The notes under the pieces were generated by a model. The model was not told the origin of the DNA, made no database searches, and saw only the letters and a list, made by a program, of their open reading frames with translations. A stretch of DNA of 64,000 bases. It comes from Anaeramoeba flamelloides (lineage: Eukaryota; Metamonada; Anaeramoebidae). Positions 1 through 11,599 of this stretch are shown one piece after another. A program made the translations under genes and the position numbers. The DNA is taken from the NCBI GenBank assembly GCA_027625915.1, contig JANTQA010000047.1, positions 2,542,001 to 2,606,000 of the forward strand, written 5' to 3'. Each line of letters starts with the position of its first letter. Position 1 is the first letter of the stretch.

Positions 1-2
1 AT

Positions 3-735
3 CAAGGAGAAGGACTTGGTATATTTCAAGGGGACCCTTTATCGCCTATTTTATTTGCTCTAATTTACCATTTTCTTTTACTAAAAATTATATCATTAAC
101 AAACCATTGGAAAATGTTTGCAGATGATTCGGTTTTAATTATAAACCGAAGTAAATCAAAAATTAAATTCAATATATGAAATTATTATTCAATTTGGATT
201 TAAACCAAATAAACATAAAACAGTTATATCAAAAGATTTTTTTTAAAAAAATTAAATATTTGGGTATTTATTTAGATAAAACTTCACGTATAGTTTATAA
301 TTTAAAAAAATCTAAAGAAACATATAACAACTGTAAAAAATTATTCAATAACAATTCTCCGAACAATAGTTTAAAAATTAGATTAATAAAATCTTTTATA
401 ATAAGCCAATTGACATATGGGTTAGAAATATCTAATTATGAAATAAAAACTTTTAAATTATAAAAATTCTTGGATTAATTCATGCATTACTGGAATATGT
501 AAAATAAACAGAAATACACCAATCCTCTTATTTACAAACAAAAATTTAAAATTGAAAATATGATAATTTCAGTAAATAAGAAGAAATTTAAATTCAAAAA
601 TAAAATAGAGAATTTATTTCTGCCTAATTTAGAAAAATTAATAAAATTTAACCAAAGAATAAACAATAAAATCAATTAGAATTCAAAAGATATTATCAAA
701 CTAAAAAAAGAAATATATAAATACACATATAATGA
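3..735 (+). mobile_element. Decayed non-LTR retrotransposon (LINE) reverse transcriptase fragment
   Basis: The window opens inside a LINE-type reverse transcriptase. Bases 3-176 read QGDPLSPILFAL and then FADDSVLI, which are the conserved RT motif before the active site and the catalytic x-A-D-D box. The frame stops at 177-179. A second segment in another frame (176-463) carries IKYLGIYLD and IKSFIISQLTYGLEI, the usual blocks downstream of the active site. A third segment (about 483-585) reads TGICKINRNTPILL, typical of the thumb/connection part. At least two frame changes plus stops, and an unusually short distance between FADD and YLG, mark it as dead and probably internally deleted. The 5' part lies off the left edge. 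It is interrupted near 740 by a hairpin-rich repeat. Confidence 0.85.
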
Positions 736-747
736 GTTGCTGAATTT

Positions 748-900
748 CAAGAGTTGGAAGTGTTGTTAGGCTTTCTTGAGTTTTCTGTTTATTTGGAAAA
801 CCACCTTTAGGCTTTCTTGAGTTTTTCTATTTTATTTGTGAAGTGTTCTAGGTTTTTTAAATTTTCTTTTTATTTCTTAAATTAAAAAAAACCTTACTGC
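748..900. repeat. Hairpin-module repeat (family H), partial copy 1
   Basis: Shares the blocks CTTTCTTGAGTTTTCTGTTT and GTGAAGTGTTCTAGG with fuller copies at 38335-38765, 60540-60985 and 63040-63345. Only about 150 bp are present here, immediately after the LINE remnant. It has lost the long central palindrome seen at 38562-38719. Confidence 0.6.
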
Positions 901-954
901 AAACAGGTGAACTTTTAGTTATCGCTATTCCATGAAAAAAAAAAAAAATTAAAA

Positions 955-1345
955 TTTATTTTTTGTAAACCAAACTCCTTTTCACTCAAAGGAGCCCAGG
1001 CTAAAAATGAAAAATTCAATTTTTTTTTAAGAATCAACTAACCTGCGATTTTTTAGAAATAAGAGAAATTATAAACTTCCAATTAGTGTTGATACTCACC
1101 AAAGAAATACCCTAACAAACTATAAATTTTTGAAAAAAATAAAATGTGAAATAATATTTTGGGGCACTTTTATTGGAATTTCTCAGGCAATAATTTCTCA
1201 ATTTCTTTAGAAAATAAAATTGTTGACAATAAATTTTTTTATACTAATGTATTCATTCTAAAACGAAAATACAAATCCTCACTTTTCTCTATGTTAATAT
1301 AGAGTTTCCAAACATTTTTATTTTCAAATTGACTTTAAAAAAAAA
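955..1345 (+). repeat. Dispersed repeat family A, copy 1
   Basis: Diverged copy of an approximately 400-600 bp non-coding repeat, in the same orientation as the copies at 3195-3625, 27730-28330 and 53190-53840. Shared landmarks are a TTTCACTCA-like start, AAGAATCAAC, a block reading AAGAAATACC, then ATGTTAAT near the end followed by TTCAAATTG. No reading frame is conserved among the copies, so no coding role is claimed. Confidence 0.65.
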
Positions 1346-1394
1346 AGGGGGAAAAGAAAGAAGAAGAAAACAATTATACAAAAAATCTTAATAA

Positions 1395-2100
1395 TTGGTG
1401 ATCATCTGGCTAGGATGTTGTGAAAGCGTTTGAAAAGTTATCCATATCTCCTTCCAACTTTCATAGAATAAAGAAAATATTTTAACACAAGAACGCATTC
1501 TTTAAAGAATGCGTGAAGGGTTGGTTTGTTTTATAAGATTTTTTTATTCAACATAATTTATAACTCCACGATCGACTGAGAAACTATTTATTTGCCTTCT
1601 TTTTGTTATTATTGTTGTTGATCTAAAAGGATCGATCGATCTGTCAACCAAATCAAAATAAAATATAATGAAAATTCTTTGTTCTGATACTTACTTGAAT
1701 AAAGTATCTTTTTTGTTTATTTTTACCAAGAATAACTAATTTTCAAAGGATCTATTTTATGATCAAACAAAATTTTCTTTGTAAAAATATTGTTGAATTA
1801 ACTCTAAAAGCCATCAGCTATTATATCATGATTAATTTTTTTTTTCGCTATATTTTTGCATTTATCACGATTTTTTGACAATTATCGGGACTTTCTTAAA
1901 TATCGAGATTTTATAGAATATTACAATTTGAATCTTTTATCACAATTTTATCAATTTTTGCTATTTTTTATAAGATCGCGATTTGTGATATTGCCGCAAT
2001 TTTTTTCTTTATCGCAATTTTCTAAAATATCGTCAATTTTTGTTCAAAATAATCGCGACTTTTGAAGCTTTATCGTGACTTGAGCAAAGATACCGTCAAA
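1395..2100 (+). repeat. Dispersed repeat family B, copy 1
   Basis: Matches 12425-13040 in the same orientation. Shared stretches include GGCTAGG, GAAAAGTTATC, GGTTGGTTTGTTT and CAACCAAATCAAAATAAAAT. It lies directly behind a family A copy. The distal part, from about 1840, is an irregular array of roughly 20-base units. No conserved ORF is seen. Confidence 0.65.
1840..2100. repeat. Degenerate array of TATCGCGA-like units
   Basis: About a dozen spaced variants of (T)ATCRCGA/ATCGCAA occur every 17-25 bases, each followed by a T-rich stretch. Examples are TATCACGA, TATCGGGA, TATCGAGA, ATCGCGA, ATCGCAA, ATCGTCA, ATCGCGA and ATCGTGA. CpG and GC are enriched relative to the very AT-rich background. 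Scattered, weaker versions occur at 11855-11945 and in repeat B copy 2 near 12850-12960. Confidence 0.5.
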
Positions 2101-2283
2101 CCCACTAACGAATTTTTTAATTTTCTTGCAAACCAAAAAAAATGATCACAATTTAATTTTATGTGCTTATAAAAAAAATATAAATAATAAAAACTAATTT
2201 GGATATTTACAGATTATCATCATAATTAATTAATTCTCTATTTCTTATATTTAATAACCACCCCTTTTAAACAATCTTATTTA

Positions 2284-2917
2284 TGCCTTCTATTGTTAAT
2301 AATAGCCCCAAAATAAAAGACTGCCTTTATTATTCTATTTACCCAAGATTATTTTTGCAATAGTATTTGATCTGGTTCTTACATTTGAAGCACTTTTTGG
2401 AAGGATAAAAGAATGGGGCTTTGGGTTCAATCAAGTTTTACCATTCAGCCCTTCAGATTTCCCATTCTTTATCACTGCTCTAATAACACAATTCATTGCG
2501 CTGTTTTGGCTGATATATTTATTTCTACGAGCAAGAATTGAATCGAAAAGTTACCCCGAATTAAATAACCAACACATTACACTATCCTACTTTTTCTTTA
2601 CATTTTTATTCCCAGCTTCTATGTATATTATCTTGTCAAAATCTATTGGATTAACAAACTCTTCTTTTTATGAATTCACGCCGCTTTTAATATTTAATAT
2701 ATGGGTAATATTTTTTTTAATTACATATTTCCCCTTTAAAAAAAACAAAAATAAAAAAGCAATCCATAATACATCAGATCAAGATTCTGAACTATCATCC
2801 CAACTAACTTTAGGTGAAAATCCAGATGGTTATGACCTATCAGATAACACTTCATACCCTGAAATTGGGAGCGGAATAAATGAGGAAAATAGATCACTAC
2901 AATCTAGTGAAAATTAA
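2284..2917 (+). pseudogene. Four-helix membrane protein gene with an apparent 5' frameshift
   Basis: An ATG at 2284 begins MPSIVNNSPKIKDCLYYSI. The remaining protein continues one frame over, from about 2342 to the TAA at 2915-2917. A one-base slip near the run at 2342-2347 (CCCAAG) separates the two, so this is either a real lesion or an assembly error in a short A run. A tiny intron with an acceptor at CCCAAG is a less likely alternative. The body has four hydrophobic segments: IIFAIVFDLVLTFEALFG, FFITALITQFIALFWLIYLF, YFFFTFLFPASMYIIL and LLIFNIWVIFFLITYF. A charged Ser/Asn/Glu-rich cytosolic tail of about 60 residues follows. Helix spacing and the FTPLLIFN motif loosely resemble the TMEM60/TMEM185 group, but this is only a suggestion. 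No neighbour gives a functional clue. Confidence 0.5.
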
Positions 2918-3194
2918 TCAATTAATTAATTTTTTTTTTTTTTTTAATTCTATCTTTTTTCAAATGTTCAGAATTTAAATATCATTATAGTTTATATTTA
3001 GCACCTATATTAAATAGCCAAAATTTTGTAAAAAAAGCTATAATAAAGAATATTTTTTTTTTTTAAGAATATATTTTGCGTTTTTAAAAGATTTTTAAGA
3101 ATTATTTTTTTATAAAATAATAATAATAAAAATGGAAAAGTGTTCGATTTTGTTGGATTTTTTTTTACTTTATTATATTACCTTATAGAAAAGA

Positions 3195-3625
3195 AACTTA
3201 ATTTCACTCATCGGTTCCAGTTAAAAAAAGAAAAATTCTATTTCTTTAAAAAGTTTGGTTAATATTAGATTAATTAGAAATAAGAAAATTAAGAATCTCC
3301 AGATGAGAGTTAAGATTCATAAAAGAAGTACCCTTACAAACTCCAAATTTTCAAAACAAATAAAATGATAAAAAAATTTTTGGTTCATATCATTGAAAAG
3401 TTTCAAACAAAAATTCTTAATTTCTTAAGGAAATTAAAATTATTGATAATTAGGCGTTTTAATGGTCAATGGATAAATTTTAAAAGAAATTACTAAACCT
3501 CAATTTTCTGTATGTTAATTTGGAGTTTCAAATATTTTTTTTTTTTGATTTTTTAAATTAAAAAAAAAAAAGTTATATTAATTGAGAAAAAATATTTGTT
3601 ATTTAAAAGAGAAGTTTTATTTTGA
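3195..3625 (+). repeat. Dispersed repeat family A, copy 2
   Basis: Same order of blocks as the other family A copies: TTTCACTCA, AAGATTCATAAAAGAA, then ATGTTAAT near the end. It ends in TTTATTTTGAGAAGAAT, which is also the end of the copies at 27730 and 53190. The copy stops just before the palindrome at 3651, suggesting that the palindrome inserted at or near the repeat end. Confidence 0.6.
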
Positions 3626-3650
3626 GAAGAATATACAGCCGTTCCAAGGC

Positions 3651-3868
3651 TACCATAAAATTTTAAATAAAAGAAAATTGAGTTTTCTATTCTTACTTCT
3701 CTATTTTCAAAAAATTCGGAAATAAGAGTTATTATTCAAAAAAAAATTTCAATAAATGAGCTATTATTGAAATTTTTTTTTGAATAATAACTCTTATTTC
3801 CGAATTTTTTGAAAATAGAGAAGTAAGAATAGAAAACTCAATTTTCTTTTATTTAAACTTTTATGGTA
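3651..3868. repeat. Near-perfect palindrome, 105-bp arms with 8-base loop
   Basis: Bases 3651-3755 are the reverse complement of 3764-3868. I see one mismatch in 105, near position 3661. The loop is ATGAGCT plus flanking bases. The near-identity contrasts with all surrounding repeats, which are 15-35% diverged, so the arms are recent or kept identical by gene conversion. No ORF and no terminal target duplication are obvious. Confidence 0.9.
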
Positions 3869-4019
3869 GACTTTGAAATACTGTATTACTAAATCAGATA
3901 TTATTATTATATATGTATTTCTTCAATTTAACTTAGATATCTTTGACTACAAAATACTTCATATCCAATACTTCCACCTATTAACATAAATTTCATCAAG
4001 TTATAGGATAATAGATTTA

Positions 4020-5060
4020 AAACTATATTGGTATGTAAAATAATTGATTTTGTTATTTATTATTAATCCATATTTTAATTTAATAAAATACCCAAATAGT
4101 TCAAAGATAAAGTAGTTATTTTAATGGTATTTTTTTGATATTGGAAATAATAATAATAATGTTTCATTTTTACATTTTTTTTAAAGAGTTTTATTTATTT
4201 TTTTTAATTTTTTAAATAATAAATTTTATTATAATAATAGCAATTCAAAACCCAACACACGGATTAATTAATAATAATAAACAATAATATTTAAAATTTT
4301 ATGATTAAAAAAATAAATAAAAAATATCTATCTAATACTGAGAAATGTATATATATATACTTTTTTTCCTAAAAAAATTCAATAAGAATCAAATCAAAAG
4401 AAAACGAAAATCATTTCTTTAGGTCAAAATTTAATATAAAGTAGAAATAATTCTCAAAAAAAAAACATTTCAAGAGATAGAAAATACTTAAAAAATCAAA
4501 AAAAAAAAAAAAAATGTAAAATAATTCCTTTATTACATTCGGATTAAAACAATAAAAAAAAAATAACTTAATAAAGTACTTTAGACCAAAATAAAATAAA
4601 AGAAAAGAAAATTAACTTTTAAATATTATTTAAAGGTAATAAAATAATCTTCAAAAATAGCAATTTGAATTTTGAAATTAGTAAAAATTTGAAATTAATC
4701 TTTGTGACAAATGAATTCCTCAATTTAAATTATTACAGATATTATAAAATAATATTTTTGAACTATGTTCTCTTATTAAATAAAATTTTTTTTTAAATAA
4801 TAAGGTTTTTCGTAAAAGAAAAATAAAAAATTTGAAAAATTGAAAAAATAATCATATATTAATCTCACCAAAACTATTGAACAAATAATTTAAATTTATA
4901 AAATTATTTATTGAAAAAAATTCCAAATTGGACAATGAAAATTAATATTATTTATATTTTTATTGTTACAAATAAAATTGTTATAAATTTTGATAATATC
5001 AATTTCTAATCAAAAATATAATTAACTATTTAATGATAAATTATGTTTTTATATTAATGT
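4020..5060 (+). repeat. Dispersed repeat family D, copy 1 (truncated)
   Basis: Shares landmarks with 24880-26310 (+) and 41135-42575 (-), including AATAGTTCAAAGATAAA, TTTCATTTTTACATTTTTT, AGCAATTCAAAACCCA, and the A-rich block near 4490. It is about 1.0 kb against 1.4 kb for the others, lacking the part that ends in the CATATTTGGAGTTCT-like block. It abuts the GC-rich palindromic stretch GGGGGGTGATCACCC at 5083-5097. Confidence 0.6.
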
Positions 5061-5748
5061 TTATATGTAATTTTTTTTACAGGGGGGTGATCACCCAACC
5101 CAATATAAGATAAACTTTAATTGTTTAGAAGAAAAATGAATAAACAAAACAAATAATTCTCAATAAAGAATTTTAATAGATTAATTACTGAACACCAAAG
5201 AATTATTCTATCTTGTGTTTTAGCTGGTAGAAAACAAAATATTTTATATTTCCTAAAAATGACAAAATTCATACAACCTAAAAAAATACATTCAAGATTT
5301 CAGTCTGAAAGTCTTCGATATTTCATTTTTGATATTTAATCCAATATAATTTTAAATTTTGAATAATTGTGAAAAGTTATATATAGCACCTAAAGTGTAA
5401 AAAAATAATCAAAAAAGAGAACAAATTCAAATTTGTTTGAAATTTTTTCAAAAGATAAATATTTTTTCTAACCTTTTAAAAACCAGAAACTGTTGTTGTG
5501 AAGAACAAAAAGCCAAAAATTGTTTAATTACAACTTTTTAAATGTTTGTATTGTAAAAGTTTTTATATTGAAAGTTATTCGATTTTGATCTTTTTCTTAT
5601 CTTTGAAAATTCAAAATAATTTCAATATAACCAAAACTGTTTAAATTTTAAAAGCGACAACAATTTTTGAGCTATTTTTTTCTTGAAAAATCAGATACTT
5701 TTCATTTTTTGTACAATAAACTTTGTGTTTGATTTCTATTTTTTAAAA

Positions 5749-8700
5749 ATGGAATATATTAAAAGCTTCTTTGGAAAAATTACAAAGTCTCCTAATAAGT
5801 TAATTGCATACATTCTTTCGGAAACTTTAGGGAGTTATATTTCAAGTGGGTTAACATATGACAATTGTACATCAAGCATTTTTGGCGAACAAATTTCTCT
5901 CGTTTTAGAGAATTTGGCTCTTTCAATTGAGGTATTTTTTTAAATTTAACACAAAACTTTTTCTTTTTCTTTCTTTAAAGTGAAACTTTTTTTTAAATCA
6001 AAAAAACCAATGGTTTTTGTATTAAATCAAAAAAAAAATCAAAGGTTTGAAAAATACACACTCTACGTCAGATTTTAAAGTAGACAAAAAAATCTATTTT
6101 TTTGATCAGATCAATTTCTGTTTAAAAATAACCATTAATTCGAGTCAAATAAAAAAGATATTCATCACAAGACGGGAATCCACTTCACCAAAAAATAACT
6201 TTGATATAGTGGTGTTGAAAAGTTAAGATGGGCTTGATTGATTTTAAAAAAAAGCCAACGATATGAACAAGAAAAAGTATTTAATAAAAATCTTCAAAAA
6301 AAAAAGATTATAAACTGTTAATAAAAGACTCAACAATTAATTTACCACCACTCTTCACAGGCCATATTTTTTTGGAAATCAAACGATCTGTTCAAAAGAA
6401 GATTTTTAAACCAACCGCTTTTGTAATACATTGAAATAGATTGTTGTGATTGAAGAAAAAAAAAAATAGTTATTAATTTCAATCAACTAATCTTTCGTTT
6501 TCTTACATTGTATTCTTTTCTTATTTAAACAAAAAAAAAACGCAAACACATTACTTGTAGAAAATTAATTATCATTTAAAGACACTACAAATTCCATTAA
6601 CAAGCATAAAAGGAACACTTGATTTTGTTAAAATATCATTATCATACAAATTAAATAAATGTGACATTAATATCGATTCTTGTTCACTTGATTTAAAAGT
6701 AAACAATAATAAGCTTAACCAACAAACAAATATTTTACCAAACCAAAAACAAAACATAAAAGAAAGTGAAACTGAAAAAGAAAAAGAAAAAGAAAAAGAA
6801 AAAGGAAAAGGAAAAGGAAAAGGAAAAGGAAAAGGAAAAGGAAAAGAAAACAATAATTCAAATAAAGAAGAATCATGGTTTAAAAAACAATTAGAAACTA
6901 TTCTCTTAAACACCACAATCACAATAACTAATTTAGGTGTTACGATTTATAGCAACAAAGAAGAAGGTGCAATCAAATTTCGGTTTAAAAAGCTTTTAAT
7001 GAACAAATCATTAAAAAGCGAACAAGGGCTGTATGGAGTCGGATTAAGAAAAATCGAATTATTTGGTGTCAAATTATCATATTCCAAAACGAAGACAGAA
7101 TGCAAATGGTTACCAATGCTTGATTTTGACACCAAAAAGTCAAATAACCCTATTTTATTAGAATTAGACTTAAATTTGCCCAAAGTGAATTTCCAATTAC
7201 ACATCCCAACAATTAATATTCGTATTACCCTGGATGAAATTAATTATTTCATAAAACTATTTAAACAATTGAATCAAAATGAGAATTCAAAACCATTAAA
7301 GAATTCGACAAAAATTAAAAAAGTTGTAAACAATTTATTATATTCGGATAGCCTTGAACTTTCGCTTGGGGAAGAAGAATTAAAAATTATTTTAGATTAT
7401 GTTGTTAATGAAAATAAAAATAAAAATAAAAATAAAAATAAAAATAAAAGTAAGGCTAAATTAACAAATAATAACAAAAATAATAATAATGATAATCAAA
7501 ATAAAGATCCAAAATATTCACTAAAATTATTTTCAAAAATAAAAATTGATCAAATTTCAGTAGTTTTATCTTTTCCTGATGACTTTTATTTTCATTTTAA
7601 AATGAAAAATATTGAAAATTTATATAAAAAGAATAAAAGTATCACAAATTTTCAGCTTTCAATCGAAAATTTTGAAATTTCTGACATTTTTAACTTTATT
7701 AAGACAAATACCAACAACCGCAATAATAACAACAATATGATTCATAATAAGGGGGGTAATAAGAATAATGGTATTATTAATGATAATTATAATATAGATT
7801 ACAATTATAATTATAATGATGAAGATAATTATTTAACTTTAAACAATCAAAATAAAACTATTAATAAGGTTTTCAATTTCCAATACGATCTTCAAAAAAA
7901 ACAAAAAAAAAAAATATGTGATCTTACATTCCAATCTTTTGAATTTAATATTACGACTCTTAAACTTCAATATTTGATTGATTTGCTATTATTATTTTCA
8001 ACTGGGAAAAGCGCAAACAAATACAATCACCAACAAACAATTGAAAAGATTATTAAAAAAAATGAAAAAAGGAATTATATAACTGAATTTAATTTACACC
8101 CATTGAACTTTTCAATTCATTTCCCAGAAATAAATTTGAATATTTATTCAAACAATTTTCAAATAAATTATACTAATGTATTAATTATTGATTTTGATAA
8201 TTTGAAAATATTATCTGGTGATTTACAATTATTATTAATTCACGATATTGAATTGTTAAAAAATAATCAAAAAAGAATAAAAAAACCAAAAATAAAAATC
8301 AATATGTTTAATAAAACTAAATTCAAAAAAAAATATGCAGCAATACCCAGTACAATAAAATTACCGAATATAAATGAAATGAATAGTAATTTATTAAACG
8401 AATCAAATGATCGTTTTTTTTTTAAGTTTCCTGTCTGTAGTATAACAATTGATTACCCAAATTTAAGTAAATTAAATAATTTTATAAATAAAATTTTAAC
8501 ACAATTTAGTATTTTAATTTTTATTTATACTGATAATGTAAATAACATCAAGCAAAACGAAAGAAAGAAAAAAAAAAAATTACTTGATCAAAAAGGAACC
8601 AATAATGACAACATAAAGCGAACCAATACTAATGGAAGGAGCAACAACAATAAAAATGAACACCTAAATATAAATGATCAGGAAAGCGTAAATAAAAATA

Positions 8701-11342
8701 TCAAAATAACTAAAAATGAGAAGAATAATAAAATTTCGTATAGACTAAAAAGTTATAATTTCAATATTATTTTAATCAATGAAAAGGATGAAAAATCAAA
8801 AATCAAAAATGATATTTTAATACCAGGTAAACATAAAATAACATTTCAATTAATTGATTTTGATTTGTATCATTTCCAAAAAAATGATTTTATAAAATAT
8901 TTTTATTTTACAGTCAAAGAATTAAAGTTAACTGATATTCACCAGTTATCAAAAGAATCAATAATATTAACTAAATTTTCTTTTTTAAAGGACAAAAAAC
9001 ATGAAAAAATGATATCTTGTCTAATAAATCAACAATCGAATTTAATACATTTTGAAATATCTCTGAGTCAAGTATACTACAATCATTATTGTAGATGTGA
9101 AACTCTAAAACATTTAATTAATTTTATTGAAAAATTGCAATTTATTTTTAATAAAAACAATAGTAATAATTTTACAAAAACTAAAGAAAAAAATCAAAAT
9201 CAAAATAAAAGCCAAATTAACAATAAAAATCAGAATATAAATCAAATTCAAAATAAAAATCAAAATAAAAATAATTTGTTTTTAATAACTTACAAAATAT
9301 GGATATCAAATCTTGGGATTGAATATATTTCATTTAATTTGCCATGCTCGTTTGCCATAAGTATTCAAAAAATTATTCTAAGACAAAGACCAATTCTTGA
9401 TCAAAATAAACAAAATAATAAAAATAATAAAACACGTACAGATATTTCAATAAAGCAAATAATTTCGTATTTATATGATGACCAAGTATCACGGGTATTT
9501 AAAGGTTTCAACATAAAGGGGCATTTTAGTAAAAAGCATTATGTGCAGTTTTTATATTGCGAAGAATTAAGGTCAATAATTAACAATAAAGACAATAAAA
9601 CGAAGATATTGCTATCATCGACAAATCCTATCAATATAAATTTAAGATGTGATATCCTAATTTTAATTATAAATTTATTTAATCAATTGTTTTTCGATCT
9701 GGATATTCCAAAGCAATATCGAAAGGAAATACCTAGCATTAAAATTGAATCAATGAAAAATAATACAACCAAAAATACAAAATTTGAAAAATTTGATATT
9801 CAAAAAAAAATTGATTTTCAAAAAGTACCAAAAAATAAAAATTATTATGTGAAATGGTTTACAAAGAATATTAGTGAAAGGATAACAGTTGATAACAATC
9901 AATATTTAAATAAACCAAAACTCAATATTGTATCAAATCAAAAAAACGCACAGATCGAAATTAACTTTCAAAACGTCCCACTCGTTTTACAATTAATTGA
10001 TGGGTTGGCATTTCCCTCATTGGAAATGAACATGAAAAATGAATTTTTTAATAAAAAGGAAATACAAAAGAGCAACAATCAAAGGGGCAAACAATTGAAA
10101 CATAATCTTAAGCGATATGAAAAAAATAAAACCCCCAAATTACAAATTCAAAAAGAAATCAATAATAAGAGCATCAAGGGAATCAATGCAAAAGAAAATG
10201 AAAAAAATTATCAAAATGAAGAAATTAATTCTTTAATGAACAAATCCCAAAATAACAAAAATCATAAAAAAGGAGATCATTTAATATTTTATTGCAATTT
10301 TAATAACACTTCAATATATATATATCCAAAAAATTGTGTCGATAATATCTGGATCAATTTAAATTTAAAGAATTTCCAAATTGAGGATCATATCAAAAAA
10401 AGTAAATTTTTGTCTTTATTAAATCATGAAAATAAATATAAAAAATTGATCAAAAACAAAACTAATTTATACTTGTGGAATTTAAAAATTGGCATTGTCA
10501 ACCCCTTCGAAGAAAAGAATATTCAAGAATTAATTTTAATTTTTGATAGCTTGCCATTCTTTATGAATTTGGATATATCTGTTTTGCAATTTTTAATAAG
10601 ATTTTTTGAATTCCAGCAAGAACCTGAAAAAAGGCCCTTCGAAATTATAGAAACAGAGCCCATATATATACAAAAGGTTAAAATCAACCCTATAAAAACA
10701 CAAATCACATTGAATGTCAAAAGTTTGATTGATATACCCTTTGAAAGGATAGATATAACGTTGCCATTGATAGAGAAAAGGGGCATTTCGAATTTTGAGG
10801 AATTGATCGCTTTGATGAGCGAGGTTTATTCAAAAAAAATAATGAAAACAAAGCAAATCGTCAAAATGGTAAGTACAATGCCGGGGCTACTTTCTTTAAA
10901 AAACGTTGGATTGGGTGTTAAAAAATTAATTTCCGAGCCCATCTACGAATACAAAACTAAAGGGAGTGTTGTGCGCGGGCTGAGGGGCGGGCTCACAAAT
11001 CTATTTAAAAACGTTTTCGAAGAAATTTTAAGAATAAGTACATCAATGACTGTGCAAACCTTAAAGGGGATAGATGGGTTAGACTCGATGATCAGCAAGG
11101 AAAAGAAACATGAAACTTCTAATATGAAGGCTAGGTCAATAAACGACATAGACCAAGGCATTAAATTCGCTAAAAGTGACCTTAGAAGTGGGTTTAAAAA
11201 GAATAATTCAACCTTTGAAAACGTGTTAATAACCAGTAAGGCTTTGGTTAGAGCAACAAACGCAACAATTGTGGGTATACACAACCAAATCAACCCTGAA
11301 CATATATCAAAAGATAAATGGAAGAAGAAGAAAAAATATTAA
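5749..11342 (+). CDS. ATG2: Autophagy-related bridge-like lipid transfer protein ATG2
   Basis: Two exons, 5749-5931 and 6561-11342 (1,654 aa). The 629-nt intron (5932-6560) begins GTATTTTT and ends TTGTAG, and both exon junctions are phase 0. Exon 1 plus the start of exon 2 form the N-terminal chorein-like region: LGSYISSGLTYDN at about residues 30-42, VLENLALSIE at about 52-61, then LQIPLTSIKGTLDFVKISL. The centre is long, beta-rich and interrupted by Lys/Asn/Glu runs, as expected for a lipid-conducting groove protein. The C-terminus is the diagnostic ATG2 block: MPGLLSLKNVGLGVKKLISE, GSVVRGLRGGLTNLFKNV, QGIKFAKSDLRSGFK and a final helix around ATNATIVGIHNQINPEH. In known systems ATG2 moves phospholipid from ER to the growing autophagosome. 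Length matches yeast Atg2 (about 1,590 aa). VPS13 is the nearest alternative, but the C-terminal block favours ATG2. A (GAAAAA/GGAAAA)n tract at about 6770-6847 encodes a Lys-Glu/Lys-Gly run. Confidence 0.87.
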
Positions 11343-11431
11343 TGCCAATTGTGAATTAATACATTTTTGTTAATCTTTAAGTTGGAAGATTATTCATTTG
11401 GATTTTCTTTTTGTTTTTGTACTGTCTACTT

Positions 11432-11565
11432 CTTCTTCTTCTTCTTCTCCCTTTTCTCCTCCTCCTCCTCCTCCTCCTTCTTCTTATTCTTCTTCTTCTT
11501 CTTCTTCTTCTTCTTCTTCTTCTTCTTCTTCTTCTTCTTCTTCTTCTTCTTCTTCTTCTTTTTCT
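11432..11565. repeat. (CTT)n microsatellite with CTC interruption
   Basis: About 130 bases of CTT/TTC triplets with a short CTC block near 11458-11477, just past the ATG2 stop codon. All frames over it are open only because the triplet repeat lacks stops. It probably lies in or just beyond the ATG2 3' UTR. Confidence 0.95.
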
Positions 11566-11599
11566 GATTTTTTATTTTGAAATAAATTATTGTAGATAT

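Noticed and set aside
6572-7204. Minus-strand frames opposite the start of ATG2 exon 2
   Set aside because: They mirror the Lys/Glu coding repeat and the conserved chorein-region exon on the plus strand; the plus-strand protein has clear homology.
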